In this document: one piece after another, positions 58,101 through 64,000 of the stretch
Numbering within the stretch: the first letter of the stretch is position 1
How the letters are laid out: each line of letters begins with the position of its first letter
Assembly (NCBI GenBank): GCA_949130495.1
Contig: OX422220.1
Location: forward strand, 124,867,810-124,931,809
Reading direction: 5' to 3'
Length of the DNA: 64,000 nt
Source: Sambucus nigra
Lineage: Eukaryota; Streptophyta; Magnoliopsida; Dipsacales; Adoxaceae
Notes under the pieces: model-generated
Seen by the model: the letters and a program-made list of their open reading frames with translations, nothing else
The model's database searches: none
What the model was told of the DNA's origin: nothing
Made by a program: the position numbers and the translations under genes

Positions 58101-61100
58101 GATATTATTAAAACTTACCATATAGTAAATGTGAGAGGAAGGGAACCCGATGCTTTCCCCATATACTTGCTGCAAGTTCCTTAGCATTCAAAATGTGACT
58201 GGTCTCACATATACCTGCGGCGCGGAACATCATGTTAGTAACAATTCTAAACAATTCCTTAGAATTTTTTATTTTTTAGAAAAGATTTTTTTTTTTAGAA
58301 GATTTGTACGTGTCCCCCACCCCACCCTGTAGTAATGTACAAATTAACCCCCACCCCACCCATTAGTACCTAAACCGACTGTAGTAACTGTTGAACTAAA
58401 GCAAATTTACACAGTGCATGCACACATAAACATTGACAGTCACCAATACACAATTTTAGTAATTATTGTAATGTATGAATCCAAGGAGAGAAATATTTAT
58501 ATACACTTTGCGAATATGACAACATGAACAACTTCAAGTGAAAAAAGTAGTACAACCTTCCAACTAATAAATTAATCAAATTTTATGATTACTTTTATAT
58601 ATAATTGAGTTACTTATTAAAATCATAATTGGCATGCATCACAATAAAAAACTAGCATGGAAACCGCACGATGCACCGGCCTTTTATCAAGTATCTCATA
58701 GGTAACATATATGAAGCTCATATTTTAGCATGATCAACCAACATAAGAAGTAGAGGTGCAAAGTCATCAGACATCATAATGTCTTTTTCCAAGAGGGACA
58801 GTGTGATTTCCAATGAGGAAAACGAAGCAAATGACTCGTTATCATTAAAAGACAACTCTATAAAGAGAACGAAACAAGGAAATAAGCCAAATTAAGTTCG
58901 TTAATGTTAAGACTGTGTATTTTAAACTGACATAAATACCTAGTTTCAATAATGTTCCTCGTCGCTTAATCCATCCACAGAGTCGTTACAGGTGGCCACC
59001 GGCGGTCACAGCACAATGGTTGCACAGACCCCATTCGGGGCCAAATAATATAAAATGTACAGGTACAGATTCATTTTTATCACACTCATATTCGAGTCCA
59101 ACTAGTGAAGATTACAGACTAAAGGCATTTTGAACTCTCTTAGCTTTTATTCCTACAAAAATCAGTTCGAATTTTTTTTCCCAAATTAGCTTGTATACAC
59201 ATGAGAACTGAAAATAAGATAACATGGATATAAATCCAGTTATTTGCAATTAAATTGTATATTAGAAATCTGGTCCCTAATTTTTTGTCAAGCATATGTT
59301 CTCAACATGTACACAACATACGTAAATTTGGATACTCTATTATCTCTTTTATCACTTATGCCTAAGATTCTAATAATTCAAAAATACTCCCGTGCATTAT
59401 GTTAAAAATATAGATTTTCTCAATACCTGAGCACTCAAAATCTAGATTTTCTCACTTTCCATCTATTCCCCGACTTCATTTATAATTCCAACAACTTGTG
59501 TTATCTTTATTAATTTTGAAATCTAGCAAAGATACTTGTCCAAAAAAAATCGAGCAAAGATGAAGCTTTGTTGTTATTCACTAAGGTGTTAATAATATCT
59601 TTAATTAAAAGGGTTTATGTATTTCTGTATTGTAGATGAGACTGGTCACATGAGGGATTTGTTACAAGGTTATTTTATAGGGATTTTCTTTGTAAAGTTT
59701 TTCTGTCAATTTAATTAGGGCGGGTGAGGACTGAACTGTGAGTCCTGGAAATTTTCAGTAGGGCTGAGGGTCCCTATCTGGCAGGACTCACTTCTTTCAA
59801 CTCCCCTCATGCACAGGTCGTTTTGGGACTTTATCGAAGGGAACATAATTATGCTTTATAATCCTCACAAGCTTGATTCTTATTCCTAATAAATGACTTA
59901 CCCTTCGTTACCTTGGTTACATTTTGTGATTTGTTTGTAAAGCTTTGTTATATTAGTGTGAAATAACTCTTCATCTGTCTCTTTGTTCACAATTGAACTT
60001 ATTTTCTTAGAAGTATGGGTTAAATAACAACTGCAGTTACAAAAAAGAATGCAAGAACATAAAAGATTAAAGCAATGTGTGACCTTTTGCACAAGGATAG
60101 GAGCATCGCGATAGAGAATAAAGGCTAGCGACCACCAAGACATAATTATTGGCATCTGAACGGATGACAAGTCGCAACAATCAACCCTGGAATATACAGC
60201 AAACTAGAAGAGAAAATAACAATAGATTAGTCCAACCACAGGCTGGTACAGAGAAGCAATACAAACAATCCACTACTAAGGGCATTACTAACAAAACTTA
60301 TGCATATACATGTTCAAGAAAAAACAATGATATCCAAACAATGACAGAGAACTATAGCTAAGGCAGTGCCAATAGAAAGTATAATTTCATATTCTCATGC
60401 CTACCTACTTGCAAAATGTTGTTTTCAAAAGTAAACATCTTGCACATTTGGTACACAATTTCTTTTTAAGTAAATACAGAAATTAATGAGAGGTACAAAT
60501 TGTTTCTTAAGATATAAAGTCGTTAAGCTAACCAAACCAAAATTCAAAAATATAAGGAATTCAAGTTGTTTTCATTTCTATAATTTAATGTCTCCATTTG
60601 ATGTAAACACGCAATATAAGATAAACTCTTTCAAACTCTCATTAATAACTGATTGGTTACAATGAGGGACTAGGCCCCTATAAATAGTTATTTATGGACC
60701 AATCCTTTGTAAGCAACGATAAGGAACAAAAAAATAAAAGAAAAAATAGGAAACCAATGTTTGTTACCACTAGGATGGTTTAAACACGCTACCATTCAAG
60801 GAGGGTCATATCACATCTTGCTCACACAAAACTTCAACTCGAGATGTTGATGTGCTAATGCAACACGAGCAATTACTCTATAAGCAGTTTGGCTACAACT
60901 AGCTCGACACAACATTGATCAGTAGTGGGTTCCTCATAATAAAGGTAAGGGGAAATGTATGTGGAGACTCGTCCAAGCATACACACTCATCCATGTGAGA
61001 CTCAAACAACTCGTCACCAGAAAACTCATTCTCTTTCAATTGAGTATTCAATTGACCGACCTATTTGAACTGTTTGTATTTTTCCCACTGTATTGCTATA

Positions 61101-62430
61101 TTTTTGTATCCACTAATATAAGGCCGCAGTTTCAGCGTAATAAAAGTAGTCAAGGGGATTTGGGTTTGTCAACTTCCCCTCTGATGATTCTTCCACCTCT
61201 GCAATGTCAGCCATGGATGGACAGGAACTCAATGTCCGCGACATTCACGTCAGTTTGGCCCCTGAACGTCCTCCCCATACCTCCTCCTACTTATTTGCCT
61301 ATTATGTAATGGAACGAACCTTGCTTTACTTTTTCTTAGCAACTCAAAAATCACAAGGAATGATTTTATCTTTGAATGATGATTTTTTCGCATCTAATGC
61401 CTTTAGCATGATTTTTCTTACTTTCTCTTTATTCCACTTTTTAATTTTGTTTCATGTTCTCTCATTTGACTGACCGTACATTCTTTGATCATTAATTTTA
61501 TTGTCAAGTATCATAAATACAAAAAGTGTATTTAATTAGTCTTGAAATGTCACATAAATAGTTTATAGGGTCAATTAAGAGAACAACAATAAAATATCAT
61601 GCCTTGAACCATTTGATAAAAATCCTATTTCTTATTGTAGCCCAGAGAGAATTGAAAGGGATTGGTTGCAGCCCTGGACTCTTTTATATGCATTAAACAT
61701 GAGGGTTTATTTTGTTCAATCAATAATTGGGTTTAGCTCATACAATAGCATGGACCGAGCACGTATGTGGGTATATATAAATACATATATGGAAACCCTC
61801 ATACGCGGTCTTCTCGCACACAAATGATACGAGCGATGAGGTTTTTCTGCATTACAAGGGCTGTACTAAAGGTGGCCCCCACCATGGTACAATCCTTTTA
61901 AACCATGGTAAATTCAGTAATCCACTGCAGTACTCTTCTCTTAAAGATCTTAATTTGTGTAGGCAATTCACAGCTTCTTTTTACTTGGACTAAATGTCAA
62001 CAAAACTTCCAAACAAAGAGAAATTATATAACAAATGGGAATCCAAAACTAGAGCATCTTATGATATAAAATAATATAAAGATAAAGATCATATGGACGT
62101 AGAGTAACATAATGAATTCAACATTTTTTCCTAGAATGAATTATAAAACAAATTAAGACATAATTTTCACAAGTGGAGTTTCAAATTCGAAGAAAACTAA
62201 TCACAATGAAAATCAAACACATTTGCAGAAACAGAGTAAAACAGATGAGTTCAATAAAACAAAAAATATATAATTCTAATTATAGGACATGGAGATCGAG
62301 CATAAACTGAAAACGAATTAACATTCAAATATGTATCAGCTTATGATCACCTTATGTTTAAGCTTGTGACAATCAGCTATAACAGTTATTATATCAAACC
62401 TACGCATTTGAATCTCTGGAGAAAAAGCTA
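58101..62430. other. Unassigned interior of CACTA II
   Basis: No recognised protein. Frames at 58762-58914, 60149-60361, 60959-61309 and 61204-61473 start with ATG but show no known motif and no splice context I would trust. They could be captured or decayed gene pieces. The rest is AT-rich. Confidence 0.4.
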
Positions 62431-62918
62431 TCTTCACCGATCAATGAGGGTGCAGATAGGGCGGGCGATGGCTTGAGAATTGTAGCACCGGAGAGAGAAG
62501 GGGTGTGGGAGAGGGTGAAAGTAGGCGTGGGTGGGTTTTCTTGGGCAAGAGCCGAAATCAGTCAAGAAAGAATGAGGGAGACGGGGTAGGATTTGGAGAT
62601 AAGTTTTTTTTTTTTTAAGCAATAAATGACCAAATTTTTTGTCACCAATTAATTTATTTTTTGTGATAAACGTATTTGTCATTAAATGTATAATAATTTT
62701 GTCACGAATAGATGAATGGAACATTTTATCACGTTGGAATGACGGTGCATAAATTTTAATGATTATTTACTGACAAATATTATTATTTCGTCACCAATTT
62801 AACATCATCACACTCAATTCGTGATAAAATTAATTTTTCTCACAGAAATGTTACTTTTTGTGACAAAATTACTTTTGTCCTAATTTTTTTTGTCACTAAT
62901 AAGACATTCCGCTGTAGT
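62431..62918. repeat. Right subterminal region of CACTA II
   Basis: Repeated TTTTGTCACCAAT, GTGATAAA and TTTGTCACGAAT motifs from 62630 to the end mirror the left subterminal repeats. The minus frame 62434-62724 passes into this repeat and is not supported. Confidence 0.8.
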
Positions 62919-62922
62919 GGAT

Positions 62923-64000
62923 ATATACATTAATAATGTATATGATATATAGGGTTCATTCACTCCGTCAGAATCAATTCCTTGTAAGGAATAATCTTGT
63001 GTAATGATTAAACTCAATATACTCCACATTTATAAGCATCAGAGTTTACTATTGCTATCATCTTTATATTTAATATTCATTTTCATTGTAGTTGGGTCAC
63101 TGTGGTGACTACTAAATATTTCATAATATGAATATTACATTAAGCAAAAACTTACATACACAAGTCAAATTAATAATGTTTGGGTTTCATACACTTAATT
63201 GGTGATATCATGAGAAAAGAAATAATGACATTTGCATTTGATGACCATTATTGCCTTTCCAATATATATATATTACCACTTAATTTTTCCTCAATAATTA
63301 TAATTAGATCTGTAGACTACTAAATCAAAATAATTGAATAAACAATAATATGTATGCAACATCATAAATCTTAGCATTCAATATCATATATGAACCCGTA
63401 GGCAATCCAAAATACGCATGATATCAATGCATTAGTCTAATATTTATCTAATATGGAATGGAGTACTTTAACGAATACCAATCCTTACATTACATAAATA
63501 TTATAGATAAGTATACATGTCTAAAATACCCATAATACATGAATAAATTTTATAATTATCTATTTCATAATTTGAAATTCACAAAAAAAAACTATACTTA
63601 ATGTGAAAATCAAATAGACAAGGAGTTCACATAAAATATTACACGAATAATAGTAAATGAAAAACATGAATCATTTACTTTCTCTTTATCACTTATGTAT
63701 GAGTAACAAATCAGAAATATTGCCCAAATCATTCATGGTCATACTAATGCACAATACAGTTATAATCACAACCACCACACTAGTGGCATCTATAAATATG
63801 ACTATATAACTTTTGATGTCAATTATTTAATATTCACAAAAAATCCAATGTTTATTTGATTCAAATATCAACACGTGTTGCGCTTCAATTTAATCTTATA
63901 ACAAACATTAGAATAATCTGAAATGACTACAAGTATAATATCTTCACATGTAATCTCGACCTGTATATGGACTTTGAATATACTAAATGAATACTTACTT
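62923..64000 (-). mobile_element. Non-coding internal part of a copia-type element, right arm
   Basis: AT-rich DNA without frames that continues the sequence broken at 55096 by CACTA II. It runs to the window end and no LTR or primer site is reached. Membership in the same element as 52508-55096 follows from the target duplication, not from motifs. Confidence 0.45.

Larger units (their letters stand above)
55097..62919. mobile_element. CACTA-like DNA transposon II (non-autonomous)
   Basis: The right end is the reverse complement of CACTACAGCGGAATG. The left end is CACCACAAAAAAAA, one base off CACTACA. Both then carry TTAGTGACAAAAAAA-like sequence. The 3-bp target duplication GAT is exact (55094-55096 and 62920-62922). 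Subterminal regions carry TTCGTCACCAAA palindromes. The 7823 bp hold no transposase motif that I can recognise. A GC-rich repeat block lies at 55860-57040 and unassigned DNA after it. Confidence 0.85.

Noticed and set aside
60149..61473. ATG frames of 70-116 codons as host genes
   Set aside because: No known motif, no splice support, and they lie within the borders of CACTA II; left as unassigned interior.

Overview
The window is a stretch of plant nuclear DNA, AT-rich and built almost entirely of transposable elements of several ages. I see no intact host protein gene, tRNA or rRNA. The evidence for a plant is the mix of families: Ty1/copia gag with UBN2-type sequence, Ty3/gypsy elements of the Tat type with an extra antisense gene, CACTA transposons with 3-bp target duplications, and primer binding sites complementary to initiator-Met tRNA. 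The species cannot be named from the sequence. A run of exactly 200 N (47259-47458) marks an assembly gap.

Layout. 1-3240: remnant of a copia element (LTR-like region, primer binding site, broken gag). 3541-20957: Tat-like gypsy element A on the minus strand, split by a complete 7.2-kb Sirevirus-like copia element at 8359-15540. That insert has paired LTRs, a perfect 5-bp target duplication (ACCTA) and a gag gene but no pol, so it is non-autonomous. 20958-27658: decayed gypsy gag, a roughly 0.5-kb foldback hairpin, microsatellites and a Helitron-like 3' end. 27659-39892: a second Tat-like gypsy element B on the minus strand, with gag, protease, reverse transcriptase, RNase H and integrase all recognisable but broken. 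It also has a plus-strand antisense gene with apparent introns and a higher-order tandem repeat between that gene and pol.

39893-47258: unassigned sequence hit by CACTA element I (41652-44938, target duplication TGT). Element I carries many TGTCACGGTCA-type palindromes, a C-rich tract and an unusual array of tandemly duplicated micro-exons. 47459-50106: a second, decayed relative of the Sirevirus-like element, ending in an array of about 160-bp tandem repeats. 51854-64000: a non-coding copia-type retrotransposon arm (LTR plus internal DNA) interrupted by CACTA element II (55097-62919, target duplication GAT).

How the parts relate. Nesting gives the relative order: gypsy A is older than the copia element inside it, and the copia-type arm at the right end is older than CACTA II. 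The coding remnants serve retrotransposition (Gag particle, protease, reverse transcriptase/RNase H, integrase). In A and B many catalytic residues or frames are lost, so neither can move on its own. The best-preserved gene is the copia Gag at 10105. Features that most deserve follow-up are the micro-exon array inside CACTA I, the antisense spliced gene and neighbouring tandem repeats shared in position by gypsy A and B, and the CpG-palindrome clusters in the copia LTRs.
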